A stretch of DNA of 64,000 bases from Streptomyces umbrinus (GTDB taxonomy: Bacteria; Actinomycetota; Actinomycetes; Streptomycetales; Streptomycetaceae), in contig NZ_JAUSZI010000002.1 of NCBI RefSeq assembly GCF_030817415.1, positions 3,968,001-4,032,000 of the forward strand. The letters are read 5' to 3'. The notes below the pieces were generated by a model that was given only the letters and a program-made list of their open reading frames with translations, had not been told where the DNA came from and did not search any database. The translations under genes and the position numbers were made by a program. This document shows positions 19,956 to 31,429 of the stretch, one piece after another (within the stretch, counting starts at the first letter, position 1; each line of letters starts with the position of its first letter).

Positions 19956-19979
19956 ATCACTCTTGCAGCCGAAAGTGAT
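19956..19979 (-). promoter_or_regulatory. Candidate operator upstream of the MMPL exporter gene
   Basis: A dyad ATCACT-N12-AGTGAT lies about 75-95 bases before the MMPL start in a locally AT-richer stretch. This fits a TetR-type site, but no regulator gene is adjacent. Inferred only. Confidence 0.35.
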
Positions 19980-20189
19980 CGTTAGCCGCATTCGTGGGTT
20001 TACTCACAGGAGTGCGAGGCAGTTCACACGACAATCCAATGAACTCTGTCGCCCCACGCGGCGTCCGCAGACACGCCAATGGGGGGTACATCGGTCCCGA
20101 TGCACCCCCGATCGCCCTACACGCGGTAGGAGTGAGCGGCCTCAGAGACATGTACGCACGAGACCTCGACGGCGTTCAGCTCGTCCCCT

Positions 20190-20215
20190 CCCCGCGCCCC
20201 GTCAGGGGCGCGGGG
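20190..20215. repeat. Dispersed GC-rich palindrome (GCGCGGGGAACTGCGC-type)
   Basis: Arms CCCCGCGCCCC and GGGGCGCGGGG flank GTCA, followed by aactgcgcg. The same motif occurs at 35515-35534, about 48642-48663 and 61005-61047. Confidence 0.65.
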
Positions 20216-20282
20216 AACTGCGCGCCCAGCCACGGACGGCCCGCACAGGCACACTCCCGCAGTGAACCAATAGGGGCGGGGT

Positions 20283-20301
20283 CTGGGGGCGCAGCCCCCA
20301 G
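20283..20301. repeat. CTGGGGGC-N3-GCCCCCAG palindrome
   Basis: An 8-bp perfect inverted repeat with loop GCA in the intergenic region; an identical stem with loop TCC is at 60885-60903. Confidence 0.65.
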
Positions 20302-20311
20302 GACGGAACGC

Positions 20312-20355
20312 CGGAGGGGGCGTGCACCTGAGAACTCAGGTGCACGCCCCCTCCG
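20312..20355 (-). terminator. Terminator hairpin after gatB
   Basis: A perfect 21-bp inverted repeat (arms 20312-20332 and 20335-20355, loop AA) starts 19 bases past the gatB stop. It is one of the strongest stem-loops in the window. Confidence 0.8.
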
Positions 20356-20374
20356 CAAGGCAAAGACCGAGGGC

Positions 20375-21886
20375 TCAGCCCTCGACGCCCAGCTTCTCCA
20401 GGATCAACTCCTTGACGCGGGCCGCGTCGGCCTGCCCCCGCGTGGCCTTCATGACCGCGCCCACCAGGGCGCCCACGGCGGCGACCTTGCCCCCACGGAT
20501 CTTGTCCGCGATGGCCGCGTTGCCGGCGATGGCCTCCTCGACGGCCGTCGTCAGGGCGCCCTCGTCGGAGACGACCTTCAGACCGCGCTTCTCGACGACC
20601 TCGTCCGGGGTGCCCTCGCCCTTGAGGACGCCCTCGATGACCTGGCGGGCCAGCTTGTCGTTGAGGGAGCCCTCGTTGACCAGGGCGGTCACCCGGGCGA
20701 CCTGCTCGGGCGTGATGGCCAGGGCGTCCAGGGACACACCCGACTCGTTGGCCGTACGCGCCAGTTCGCCCATCCACCACTTGCGGGCGGAGGCCGCGTC
20801 GGCGCCCGCCGCGATCGTGGCGACGATGGAGTCGATGGCACCGGCGTTGAGGATCGACTGCATGTCGTGGGCGGTGATGCCCCACTCCTCGCGCAGCCGG
20901 TTGCGCCGGGCCAGCGGCTGCTCGGGCAGGCCCGCGCGCAGCTCCTCGACCCACTCGCGGGACGGGGCGACCGGCACGAGGTCCGGCTCGGGGAAGTAGC
21001 GGTAGTCCTCCGCCTCCTCCTTCACGCGGCCCGAGGTCGTGGACCCGGTGTCCTCGTGGAAGTGGCGGGTCTCCTGGATGATCGTTCCGCCGCTGCCGAG
21101 AACCGCGGCGTGCCGCTGGATCTCGAAGCGGGCGGCGCGCTCGACGGACCGCAGCGAGTTGACGTTCTTGGTCTCGCTCCGGGTGCCGAACTTCTCGCGG
21201 CCGTGCGGGCGCAGCGACAGGTTCACGTCGCAGCGCATCTGGCCCTGCTCCATGCGGGCTTCCGAGACACCGAGCGCCTTGATGAGCTCGCGCAGCTCGG
21301 CGACGTACGCCTTGGCGACCTCGGGAGCGCGCTCGCCGGCGCCCTCGATCGGCTTGGTGACGATCTCGATGAGGGGGATGCCGGCGCGGTTGTAGTCGAG
21401 GAGCGAGTGCGAGGCGCCGTGGATACGGCCGGTCGCGCCGCCGACGTGCAGCGACTTGCCGGTGTCCTCCTCCATGTGGGCGCGCTCGATCTCCACGCGG
21501 AAGACCTCGCCGTCCTCCAGCTGGACGTCCAGATAGCCGTTGAAGGCGATCGGCTCGTCGTACTGGGAGGTCTGGAAGTTCTTCGGCATGTCCGGATAGA
21601 AGTAGTTCTTCCGGGCGAAGCGGCACCACTCGGCGATCTCGCAGTGCAGCGCGAGACCGATCTTGATCGCGGACTCGACGCCGACCGCGTTGACGACCGG
21701 CAGCGCGCCGGGCATGCCGAGGCAGGTCGGGCAGGCCTGCGAGTTGGGCTCGGCGCCCAGCTCGGTGGAACAGCCGCAGAACATCTTGGTCTTGGTGCCG
21801 AGTTCGACATGGACTTCGAGGCCCATGACGGGGTCGTACGACGCCAGCGCGTCCTCGTACGACACCAGGTCAGTCGTGACAGTCAC
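20375..21886 (-). CDS. gatB: Asp-tRNA(Asn)/Glu-tRNA(Gln) amidotransferase subunit B
   Basis: Subunit of GatCAB that binds misacylated tRNA and phosphorylates its side chain before amidation. GTG 21886 gives 503 residues ([20 protein letters not shown]), the normal length, with GGGAAAG upstream. Family signatures include [20 protein letters not shown] with nearby [20 protein letters not shown], whose Cys residues bind zinc, then [19 protein letters not shown], and the C-terminal GatB/Yqey tail domain. It is last in the gatC-gatA-small ORF-gatB cluster. Confidence 0.97.
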   Translation of the reverse strand: MTVTTDLVSYEDALASYDPVMGLEVHVELGTKTKMFCGCSTELGAEPNSQACPTCLGMPGALPVVNAVGVESAIKIGLALHCEIAEWCRFARKNYFYPDMPKNFQTSQYDEPIAFNGYLDVQLEDGEVFRVEIERAHMEEDTGKSLHVGGATGRIHGASHSLLDYNRAGIPLIEIVTKPIEGAGERAPEVAKAYVAELRELIKALGVSEARMEQGQMRCDVNLSLRPHGREKFGTRSETKNVNSLRSVERAARFEIQRHAAVLGSGGTIIQETRHFHEDTGSTTSGRVKEEAEDYRYFPEPDLVPVAPSREWVEELRAGLPEQPLARRNRLREEWGITAHDMQSILNAGAIDSIVATIAAGADAASARKWWMGELARTANESGVSLDALAITPEQVARVTALVNEGSLNDKLARQVIEGVLKGEGTPDEVVEKRGLKVVSDEGALTTAVEEAIAGNAAIADKIRGGKVAAVGALVGAVMKATRGQADAARVKELILEKLGVEG

Positions 21887-21902
21887 GGTGAAACTTTCCC
21901 TC

Positions 21903-22145
21903 TCAGCCCAGCAGGACGTCGTCGTCACCGAGGCGCTTGAGCTCCCGGTAGATGATCGCAAGGCCGGTGACGATGGCGGCGGCGGATACGGCGGCGTCGA
22001 TGAGCCTCAGGGTGTCCCCGTCACTGCGGGCCAGCTTGGCCTGCTTGGCAACACTGATCGCGCCGAACGCTGTACTGCCGAGCGACAGGTACAGCCCCTT
22101 CTTCGACTTCTTGAAGTTCTTTGCCTTGTTGGCCGTGGCACTCAC
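21903..22145 (-). CDS. Small membrane-type protein between gatA and gatB, function unknown
   Basis: An 80-residue protein from GTG 22145 whose GTGA overlaps the gatA stop by 4 bases, indicating translational coupling. The N-terminus is basic ([20 protein letters not shown]); a weakly hydrophobic stretch ([13 protein letters not shown]) and a stronger one ([19 protein letters not shown]) follow. It ends 16 bases before gatB. I recall a similarly placed small ORF in S. coelicolor (SCO5500). No role in amidotransferase is known. It may anchor or stabilise the complex, but that is speculation. Confidence 0.8.
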   Translation of the reverse strand: MSATANKAKNFKKSKKGLYLSLGSTAFGAISVAKQAKLARSDGDTLRLIDAAVSAAAIVTGLAIIYRELKRLGDDDVLLG

Positions 22146-23647
22146 AACGACGGAGCCTCCTCGATCAGCGGGTGCCCCCAGCGTTCCACGAACGCGGCCT
22201 CGACAGCAGCACCGACCTTGTAGAGGCGGTCGTCCTGCATCGCGGGGGCGATGATCTGCAGGCCCACGGGCAGGTTGTCCTCCGGCGCGAGACCGCAGGG
22301 CAGTGACATCGCGGCGTTGCCCGCGAGGTTCGTCGGGATGGTGCACAGGTCGGCGAGGTACATCGCCATCGGGTCGTCGGCGCGCTCGCCGATCGGGAAG
22401 GCGGTGGTCGGCGTCGTGGGCGACACGATCACGTCCACCTGCTCGAACGCCTTCTCGAAGTCGCGCGTGATGAGCGTACGGACCTTCTGGGCGCTGCCGT
22501 AGTACGCGTCGTAGTAGCCGGAGCTGAGCGCGTACGTGCCGAGCATGATGCGGCGCTTGACCTCGTCACCGAAGCCCGCCTCACGGGTGAGGGCGGTGAC
22601 CTCCTCGGCGGAGTGCGTGCCGTCGTCGCCGGTGCGCAGGCCGTAGCGCAGGCCGTCGAAGCGGGCGAGGTTGCTCGAACACTCGGACGGGGCGATCAGG
22701 TAGTAAGCCGAAAGGGCGAGGTCGAAGGACGGGCAGTCCAGCTCGACGATCTCGGCGCCCAACTCCTTGAGGAGCGAGACGGACTCGTCGAAGCGCTGCA
22801 CGACACCGGCCTGGTAGCCCTCGCCGCGGAACTGCTTGACGACACCGACGCGCATGCCTTCGACGCTGCCGTTGCGGGCGGCCTCGACGACGGCCGGGAC
22901 GGGCGCGTCGATGGAGGTGGAGTCGAGGGGGTCGTGCCCGGCGATGACCTCGTGCAGGAGGGCGGCGTCGAGGACCGTACGGGCGCAGGGCCCGCCCTGG
23001 TCGAGGGAGGACGAGAACGCGACCATTCCGTACCGCGAGACGGCGCCGTACGTCGGCTTCACGCCGACCGTGCCGGTGACGGAGGCGGGCTGCCGGATCG
23101 AGCCGCCGGTGTCCGTGCCGATGGCGAGGGGCGCCTGGTAAGAGGCGAGCGCGGCGGACGAACCGCCGCCGGAGCCGCCGGGGATGCGGGTGAGGTCCCA
23201 CGGGTTCCCGGTCGGCCCGTATGCGCTGTTCTCGGTGCTGGACCCCATGGCGAACTCGTCCATGTTGGTCTTGCCGAGAATGACGACGTCGGCGGCCTTG
23301 AGCCGCTTGGTGAGCGTCGCGTCGTACGGCGGGATCCAGCCTTCGAGGATCTTCGAGCCGACGGTCGTCGGGATGCCCTCGGTGGTGAAGATGTCCTTGA
23401 GCGCGAGGGGGACGCCGGCAAGCGGGCCGAGCTTCTCGCCCTTCGCGCGCTTCTCGTCGACGGCACGGGCCTGGGCGAGCGCCCCGTCCCGGTCGACGTG
23501 CAGGAAGGCGTGCACCTTCTCGTCGACGGCCTCGATGCGCGCGAGGTGCGCCTCGGTGACCTCGACGGCGGTGAGCTCGCCGGCGGCGATCCTGGAGGCG
23601 ATCTCCGCGGCGGTGAGCTTGATGATGTTGACGTTGCTGTCCGTCAT
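22142..23647 (-). CDS. gatA: Asp-tRNA(Asn)/Glu-tRNA(Gln) amidotransferase subunit A
   Basis: Glutaminase subunit of GatCAB, an amidase-signature enzyme that releases ammonia for transamidation. The 501 residues show the Ser-cisSer-Lys triad at expected spacing: Lys84 in LALKDIF, Ser159 in PGGSGGGSS and Ser183 in [12 protein letters not shown]. The N-terminal [20 protein letters not shown] starts at ATG 23647, five bases after the gatC stop. It is coupled to the next small ORF by a 4-base overlap. Confidence 0.98.
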   Translation of the reverse strand: MTDSNVNIIKLTAAEIASRIAAGELTAVEVTEAHLARIEAVDEKVHAFLHVDRDGALAQARAVDEKRAKGEKLGPLAGVPLALKDIFTTEGIPTTVGSKILEGWIPPYDATLTKRLKAADVVILGKTNMDEFAMGSSTENSAYGPTGNPWDLTRIPGGSGGGSSAALASYQAPLAIGTDTGGSIRQPASVTGTVGVKPTYGAVSRYGMVAFSSSLDQGGPCARTVLDAALLHEVIAGHDPLDSTSIDAPVPAVVEAARNGSVEGMRVGVVKQFRGEGYQAGVVQRFDESVSLLKELGAEIVELDCPSFDLALSAYYLIAPSECSSNLARFDGLRYGLRTGDDGTHSAEEVTALTREAGFGDEVKRRIMLGTYALSSGYYDAYYGSAQKVRTLITRDFEKAFEQVDVIVSPTTPTTAFPIGERADDPMAMYLADLCTIPTNLAGNAAMSLPCGLAPEDNLPVGLQIIAPAMQDDRLYKVGAAVEAAFVERWGHPLIEEAPSL

Positions 23648-23652
23648 GGTGA

Positions 23653-23949
23653 TTAGTCCTCCCCCAGGATCTGCGGCACCTTGAAACGCTGCTGCTCCTG
23701 GGCCGGGGCGCCGGAGAGCGCCTGCTCGGGGGTGAGCGACGGACGGACCTCGTCCGCGCGCATGACGTTCGTCAACGGCAGCGGGTGGGAGGTCGGCGGT
23801 ACGTCTTGGTCGGCGACCTCGCTGACGCGGGCGACCGCGCCGATGATGTCGTCGAGCTGGCCGGCGAAGTGGTCGAGCTCTTCGCCCTTCAGCTCCAGAC
23901 GCGCCAGCCGGGCGAGGTGGGCGACCTCCTCGCGCGTGATGCCAGGCAT
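23653..23949 (-). CDS. gatC: Asp-tRNA(Asn)/Glu-tRNA(Gln) amidotransferase subunit C
   Basis: The 98-residue stabilising subunit of GatCAB that wraps around GatA and Gat[21 protein letters not shown] is the typical N-terminal helix; [20 protein letters not shown] and [20 protein letters not shown] are typical of the rest. It is first in the cluster, five bases before gatA. Confidence 0.96.
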   Translation of the reverse strand: MPGITREEVAHLARLARLELKGEELDHFAGQLDDIIGAVARVSEVADQDVPPTSHPLPLTNVMRADEVRPSLTPEQALSGAPAQEQQRFKVPQILGED

Positions 23950-24228
23950 GCAGCGATCCTCAGGGGTGAGTGAGTGTGGTTTGGCCCAATCCTATGGGTC
24001 GCACGGGCATCCCCGTACATCGGTTTCCCGGGCACGGCTCGGTGGGGGACGCATGCGGGCGGTATGGGCCGTACGGGTCTCACGCGCCGCACGACGGCCC
24101 GGACCGCCGCAAGACGGCCGGACGTGCGCCGACGGCGAGGACGCCCCACGGGAGACCTTCACGTCTCAGGTACCAGTAACGGGCGGTGCGGGCGGGAGAC
24201 GAAGACCCACCGACCCGCACCCGAGGAA

Positions 24229-26532
24229 CTACTCCTCAGCTGCCGCAGGCAACGCCGCGGGCAGGGCCGCCTTGGGCCGCTGCCACCCCCGAGACCCCCG
24301 CGCGAGCAGCCAGGCCGTGGCCTCCTCCGGAGGCATGGCCGCCGCCACGAGCCACCCCTGGACCGCGTCGCACCCGAGATCCCTGAGCCGCTCCCACGTC
24401 TCGTCGTCCTCGACGCCCTCGGCGACGACCACCAGCCCGAGCGAGTGGGCGAGATCGATGGTGCACCGCACGATCTCGGCATCCTCGGTGTCCACGGCGA
24501 GCCGCGCCACGAACGACCGGTCGATCTTCAGCTCGCTCACGGGCAGCCGCCGCAGATGCACCAGCGACGAATACCCGGTCCCGAAGTCGTCGAGCGACAT
24601 CTTCACGCCGTGCCCGGTCAGCCCCGCCAGGGTGTCCGCGGCGCGCTGCGGGTCCTCGAGCAGCACGTGTTCCGTTATCTCCAGCTGAAGCGACCCCGCG
24701 GGAACTCCGTGCCGAGCGAGCCGTGCGGCGACCGACCCGGCGAACCCGGGCGTGTGCACGTCCCGCGGTGACACATTGACGGCGACCGGAACCCGCAGCC
24801 CCCGGGCCCGCCAGCTCGCCACCTGGGCGAGCGCCGTCTCCAGCACGTACTCGGTGAGATGCGGCATCAGCCCGGACGACTCGGCGATGGCTATGAACTC
24901 GTCCGGCGGCACCTTCCCGCGCTCGGGATGCACCCACCGCACGAGCGCCTCAAGGCCTGCCACCTGTCCGTCGAAGCGGACCTTGGGCTGGTAGTGCAGC
25001 TCGACGTCTCCCGCGTCGAGCGCCCGCCGCAGGTCCCCCAGCAGTCCGAGCCGGTCGGGGGTGTTGGAGTCCCGCTTGGACTCGTACACCTCCACGCCCG
25101 TACGGTCGCGCTTCGCCTGGTACATCGCGACGTCCGCCCGCCTCAGCAGCCCCTCCGCGTCCAGCGCGTGGTCGGGGAAGACGGCGAGCCCGGCGCTGGC
25201 CTCCAGGACGAGCGTGAGCCCGTCGAGGTCGAGCGGTGACCCGAGCGCGGCCACGAGATTGCGGGCGACCCGCGCCGCGGACGTCGTCGAGTCGACGATG
25301 GGCAGTAAGACGGCGAACTCGTCCCCGCCGAGCCGCGCGGCCTCCGCCCCGCGCGGCAGCGCCACCCGCAGCCGGTCCGCTATCTGCAACAGCAGGCGGT
25401 CTCCAGCGAGGTGGCCGAGCGTGTCATTCACGGCCCTGAAGCGATCGAGATCGATCAGCATCAGTGCGGAGCGTGCACCGATTCGTTCGGCGTCGTCCAG
25501 CGCCCGCCAGGTCCGTTCGAGTAGCCACTGCCGGTTGGGCAGTCCGGTGAGGGGGTCACGCAGTTGCTCCTCGGCCCGCGCCCGCGCTATCCAGAGCGTG
25601 GAGTCGAGAGCGATGAGCGGGACCGAGAAGAGCGGCAGCAGGACGGGGAGGGCGATCGCGACGACGCAGATCAGCGGGGCGATGCCGAGCAACGCGACGG
25701 CGACCAGCCCCTGTCTGACCAGGGCCGTTCGGGCCACGGTCGGCAGTCCGGCCGTGCGCGGCGCGTGGAGGTACCAGAGCAGCGCGCGGGAGACCACGAG
25801 ATACGCCCCGGCCACCAACACCACCGAAGGAGCCGTATAAACAGTCCAAGTCTCCGGTTTCCAGGGCGTCTCGACGGACGGCACCCGGCCGAACACGGCG
25901 AGCACCAGCGCCCCGGCGCCGATGCCGAGGATGTCCACCGCGCCGTGCAGCAGACCCTGCCGCCAGCGGTGACGACGGGCTATGCCGACGAGGACGACGA
26001 CCGTGAGGCTGACCATTCCGGCGGGCACCCAGCCGTACAGCAGCAGGACGGCGAGGGTGAGGGCCGCGCCGGAGCCCGTGCCGCCCCACCAGCGGGAACG
26101 GCCGAGCGCGACCAGGTGGCCGACGATGATGCCGACCAGGACCGCGAGCGCCCAGCCGGTGGAGCCGGACGGAAAGAGCGCGTGGTTCCCGGTGAACGCC
26201 CGGTAGAAGCCCGCGCCCAGGACGAACGCGGCCGACGTGACGACCGCCGCGGGCAGCGCGGGCCAGGACATCTGCTTCTCGGACTCGTGGCCCGGCACGT
26301 GGGACGGGGATCCGGGGACGGAGGTGAGGCGGCCCGGGCCGTTCCCGGCCGCCGCGCTGTACTGTCCGGCGGCGCGCACCTGCCCGCCCGGACGCCCTGC
26401 CGGCCGCGCGACCCTGAGGCCCGCTCCGAACTCCCGGCTTCGCTCCAGCAAGGGGTGCCCCCATCGCCGCACGCCGGTCACCCAGCGCGGGCGCAGCCGT
26501 GAGTCCGGGGCGGCGCTCTCGGTCGGTTCCAT
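24229..26532 (-). CDS. rmdB: Membrane GGDEF-EAL cyclic-di-GMP protein (RmdB-like)
   Basis: Bifunctional-type cyclic-di-GMP enzyme of 767 residues from ATG 26532 (RBS GAGGGACGGGA). An Arg/Pro-rich N-terminus of about 80 residues precedes six or more membrane helices (about 88-310). The GGDEF domain keeps RLGGDEFAVLLP (GGDEF about residues 402-406). The EAL domain keeps GLEALVRW (about 528-530), VAVNVS, MSLDDFGTGYSSL and VVAEGVED, so phosphodiesterase activity is expected. Layout and position next to ligA match S. coelicolor SCO5495, reported as the phosphodiesterase RmdB; that identification rests on memory. Codon 409 is TTA (25308-25306), the rare codon read by the bldA tRNA. A dispersed repeat lies within the N-terminal coding part at 26431-26468. 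Confidence 0.88.
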   Translation of the reverse strand: MEPTESAAPDSRLRPRWVTGVRRWGHPLLERSREFGAGLRVARPAGRPGGQVRAAGQYSAAAGNGPGRLTSVPGSPSHVPGHESEKQMSWPALPAAVVTSAAFVLGAGFYRAFTGNHALFPSGSTGWALAVLVGIIVGHLVALGRSRWWGGTGSGAALTLAVLLLYGWVPAGMVSLTVVVLVGIARRHRWRQGLLHGAVDILGIGAGALVLAVFGRVPSVETPWKPETWTVYTAPSVVLVAGAYLVVSRALLWYLHAPRTAGLPTVARTALVRQGLVAVALLGIAPLICVVAIALPVLLPLFSVPLIALDSTLWIARARAEEQLRDPLTGLPNRQWLLERTWRALDDAERIGARSALMLIDLDRFRAVNDTLGHLAGDRLLLQIADRLRVALPRGAEAARLGGDEFAVLLPIVDSTTSAARVARNLVAALGSPLDLDGLTLVLEASAGLAVFPDHALDAEGLLRRADVAMYQAKRDRTGVEVYESKRDSNTPDRLGLLGDLRRALDAGDVELHYQPKVRFDGQVAGLEALVRWVHPERGKVPPDEFIAIAESSGLMPHLTEYVLETALAQVASWRARGLRVPVAVNVSPRDVHTPGFAGSVAARLARHGVPAGSLQLEITEHVLLEDPQRAADTLAGLTGHGVKMSLDDFGTGYSSLVHLRRLPVSELKIDRSFVARLAVDTEDAEIVRCTIDLAHSLGLVVVAEGVEDDETWERLRDLGCDAVQGWLVAAAMPPEEATAWLLARGSRGWQRPKAALPAALPAAAEE
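25306..25308 (-). promoter_or_regulatory. In-frame TTA codon (bldA-type control)
   Basis: The codon for Leu409, three residues after the GGDEF motif (FAV-L-LPI), is TTA. It is the only in-frame TTA I found in the assigned genes. In Streptomyces TTA is read by the developmentally controlled bldA tRNA. Confidence 0.85.
26431..26468. repeat. Dispersed repeat inside the N-terminal coding part of the RmdB-like gene
   Basis: ctcccggcttcgctccagc followed by aaggggtgcccccatcgcc resembles the intergenic copy at 36943-36988. In frame it encodes about GHPLLERSREFG, outside any recognised domain. Confidence 0.55.
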
Positions 26533-26784
26533 TCCCGTCCCTCTCACAGCCGGCGGTGCCCACGCCACGCGGCCCGACTAACCCTCAACGGCACCGCGTC
26601 TGATAACCCTTCCCCAGGCTCCCGAAGAGCAGGGGATGCCCCAACCGCAGCTGGGCACGGCAGGCGCACACCTCAACAGTAGGCCGCAGAAGGCTTCCAC
26701 GGGCAGCGGTCGTCGACGGTTGCCCGAATGCGACCCGGCCACCCGTATGCATCTGGTATGCGCCGAACGGGTGGTCTTCAACCG

Positions 26785-29007
<2,223 letters not shown>

Positions 29008-30027
29008 TTACTCTGGGTTGTCCGCGAGGGATCTCGCCGCCCGGGCGCAGTGGGCGAGTGCCCGGCGCGCGTACTCGGGGGAAGCGCCCGCGAGTCCGCA
29101 CGACGGGGTGAGTGTGACCGCGTCCGTGAGAAGCCCCGGATTCAGCCCCAGCCTGCGCCACAGCGTCCTGACACCCATGACGCTACCGGCAGGGTCTGAC
29201 AATGGGGCATCCGTCCCGGGGACGACACCGGCGAAGAGCTTGGTCCTCCCTTCCACCGCTTCCCCGATCGTGTCGTCGTCACGCTCGGTGAGGAGAGCGA
29301 AGTCGAAGGAGACGGCGGTCGCTCCGGCTCTGCGCAGCAGCGCGAACGGGACGTCGGGCGCGCACGAGTGCACGACGACCGGGCCGCCGGCCTGTACTGA
29401 GACGACGTCCCGCAGCGTGGCCTCGACGAGCTGCCGGTCGACGGCACGGTGGGTGCGGTAGCCGCTCGCGGACCTCACCCGGCCGCTCAGTACGGCGAAG
29501 AGGGACGGCTCGTCGAGCTGCAGGACGACATCGGCACCGGGCACGCGACGGCGTACCTCGGCGAGGTGTTCCCGCAGTCCCTCGGCGAGCGATCCGGCGA
29601 GGTCGCGGCAGGCGCCGGGGTCGGAGAGCGCCACCTCGCCGTTGCGCAGTTCCAGCGCGGCGGCGAGCGTCCAGGGGCCGACCGCCTGGACCTTGAGCGG
29701 GCCCTGGTAGCCCTGGGTGAACTCCTCCAGGGCGTCGAGGTCTTCGCCCAGCCAGGACCTGGCCCGCTTGGTGTCCCGCCCCGGCCGGTCCCCGAGCCGC
29801 CAGCCGCTGGGCTCCACGCGCGCGTACAGCTCGGCGAGCATCCCGGCGGTCCGCCCGATCATGTCGGCGCCGGGGCCCCGGGCGGGCAGTTCCGCCAGGA
29901 ATGGCATGCCCGTCTCGGGGCCCTCGAAGGTCCCGGCCACTGTCTTGGCAGCCTCCCGGGCGTCCCCGCCCGGCATCGACCCGACACCGGTCGCGGGGCC
30001 GGGCCTGAACTCGCTGTTTTCGCTCAC
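29008..30027 (-). CDS. MetE C-terminal-like (cobalamin-independent type) methionine synthase
   Basis: Predicted zinc-dependent methyltransferase of the core MetE fold, 339 residues from GTG 30027. This is about half of a full MetE and corresponds to the short core methionine synthases found in actinobacteria and archaea. Zinc-site candidates are His and Cys in VVVHSCAPDVPF and Cys in TLTPSCGLAG; PATGVGSMPG and QLDEPSLF are also family motifs. The methyl donor is unknown; full MetE needs an N-terminal domain absent here. It precedes ligA closely. Confidence 0.88.
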   Translation of the reverse strand: MSENSEFRPGPATGVGSMPGGDAREAAKTVAGTFEGPETGMPFLAELPARGPGADMIGRTAGMLAELYARVEPSGWRLGDRPGRDTKRARSWLGEDLDALEEFTQGYQGPLKVQAVGPWTLAAALELRNGEVALSDPGACRDLAGSLAEGLREHLAEVRRRVPGADVVLQLDEPSLFAVLSGRVRSASGYRTHRAVDRQLVEATLRDVVSVQAGGPVVVHSCAPDVPFALLRRAGATAVSFDFALLTERDDDTIGEAVEGRTKLFAGVVPGTDAPLSDPAGSVMGVRTLWRRLGLNPGLLTDAVTLTPSCGLAGASPEYARRALAHCARAARSLADNPE

Positions 30028-30128
30028 CCGGGCAGCCTACGGAATGCCCGCGGAACGGGACGCCACAGTCCGTGTCCGGGCTCGGGTCCAGGTGCGGGTC
30101 CGGGCGCGGGTCCGGATTCGGCTCCCCG

Positions 30129-30818
30129 TCAGCGGCCGGGACGTACCGTCATGTCGTTGATCTCCGCGTCCCGGGGCAGGTCGAGGGCCATGAGGATGCT
30201 CGTCGCGACGGACTCGGGGTCGATCCACTTCGAGGCGTCGTACTCCTTGCCCTCCTGCTGGTGGACCTTGGCCTGCATGGGGCTCGCGGTGCGGCCGGGA
30301 TAGACGGTCGTGACGCGGACGCCGTTCGCGTGCTCCTCGTTGCGCAGGGAGTCGGCGAGGGCCTTCAGACCGTGCTTGGAGGCCGCGTACGCGGACCAGC
30401 CGGCGGAGGCGCTGAGGCCGGCGCCGGAGTTGACGAAGATCACATGGCCCTGGGTGACGCGGAGTTGGGGCAGGAAGTGACGGGTCAGCTCGGCGGGCGC
30501 GATCAGGTTCACGTCGAGCTGGTGGCGCCACGTCTTGGGGGTCAGCTCGCCGACCGGCCCGAGGTCGACCACACCCGCCACGTGCAGGAGCGAGTCCACG
30601 CGGTCGGGCAGCGTCTGGTGCGAGAACGCCCAGGAGAGCCGGCCCGGGTCCGCGAGGTCGCCGACGAGGGTCCGGGACCCGGGGAACTCGGCGGCCAGCT
30701 CCTTCGCGCGGCCCGCGTCGCGCGCGTGCAGGACGAGTTCGTCCCCGCGCGCGTGGAGGCGGCGGGCGACGGCCGCGCCGATGCCGGAACCGGCCCCGGT
30801 GATCAGATGAGTAGGCAT
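30129..30818 (-). CDS. Short-chain dehydrogenase/reductase
   Basis: NAD(P)-dependent SDR of classical type, 229 residues from ATG 30818 (MPTHLITGAGSGIGAAVARR). The cofactor motif is GAGSGIG (residues 8-14); NVAG-type structural motif is HVAG; the catalytic Ser is in VNSGAGLSAS and Tyr-x-x-x-Lys in YAASKHGLKAL. Substrate unknown. The larger open frame that continues upstream through the LOG-family gene is a different-frame artefact. Confidence 0.9.
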   Translation of the reverse strand: MPTHLITGAGSGIGAAVARRLHARGDELVLHARDAGRAKELAAEFPGSRTLVGDLADPGRLSWAFSHQTLPDRVDSLLHVAGVVDLGPVGELTPKTWRHQLDVNLIAPAELTRHFLPQLRVTQGHVIFVNSGAGLSASAGWSAYAASKHGLKALADSLRNEEHANGVRVTTVYPGRTASPMQAKVHQQEGKEYDASKWIDPESVATSILMALDLPRDAEINDMTVRPGR

Positions 30819-30880
30819 GCCCGCCATGCTCGCACGCGCATGCCCCTCCCCCGCCGGGCACTGTGGCCGCTGCCGACGGC

Positions 30881-31420
30881 TCACTGTGTGCCCTGGCTCT
30901 CCTCCAGGTAGGCCAGCGCCCCGACGGGCTCCTCGGCGAAGAACACGAGCTCCGTGAGGGGCAACGGCAGGAAGCCCTCGTCCTCCATACGGCGGAACTG
31001 CTCCTTCAGGCCGTCGTAGAAGCCCGCGGTGTTGAGCAGGACGACGGGCTTGTCGGTGTGCCCGTGCTTCTTCAGCTCCAGGATCTCCGTCGCCTCGTCG
31101 AGCGTGCCCGTGCCGCCGACCATGATCACGACGGCGTCGGCCTTCTCCAGGAGCAGCGCCTTGCGCTCGGCGAGGTCGCCCGCGATGACCATCTCGTCGG
31201 CGCCCGGGCGCGCCTTGGCCGCCAGGAACTCCACGGAGACGCCCAGCAGCCGTCCTCCGGCCTCCTGCACGCCGTCGGCTACCACCTTCATGAGCCCGAC
31301 GTCCGAACCGCCCCACACCAGAGTGTGCTCGCCCTTGCCGAGCAGTTCGGCGAACTCGCGGGCAGGGCGGGTGTAGCGCTCGTCGAGGTCGGCGGCCGAG
31401 AGGAAGACGCAGATATTCAT
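30881..31420 (-). CDS. LOG-family protein (Rossmann-fold nucleotide hydrolase)
   Basis: A 179-residue member of the TIGR00730/LOG family, whose characterised members hydrolyse nucleoside 5'-monophosphates (cytokinin riboside monophosphate in plants). The signature reads VGGTGTLDEATEIL, matching PGGxGTxxE with the first Pro changed to Val, and WGGSDVGLMKVVADG is the N-terminal phosphate loop. The first position change is common in the shorter bacterial clade. Substrate in this organism is unknown. Confidence 0.88.
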   Translation of the reverse strand: MNICVFLSAADLDERYTRPAREFAELLGKGEHTLVWGGSDVGLMKVVADGVQEAGGRLLGVSVEFLAAKARPGADEMVIAGDLAERKALLLEKADAVVIMVGGTGTLDEATEILELKKHGHTDKPVVLLNTAGFYDGLKEQFRRMEDEGFLPLPLTELVFFAEEPVGALAYLEESQGTQ

Positions 31421-31429
31421 GGCTCCACG

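Larger units (their letters stand above)
19884..20374. other. Intergenic region between the MMPL gene and gatB
   Basis: No gene is supported. It carries the MMPL promoter region with a candidate operator (19956-19979), a palindrome with arms CCCCGCGCCCC and GGGGCGCGGGG (20190-20200 and 20205-20215), a CTGGGGGC-GCA-GCCCCCAG palindrome (20283-20301), and the gatB terminator (20312-20355). Confidence 0.6.

Noticed and set aside
18601-23145. Possible TTA codons in the MMPL, gatA and other minus-strand genes (TAA on the plus strand)
   Set aside because: At 18604, 22700 and 23140 the triplet is out of frame (for example CTT-AAC, GCT-TAC, TCT-TAC).
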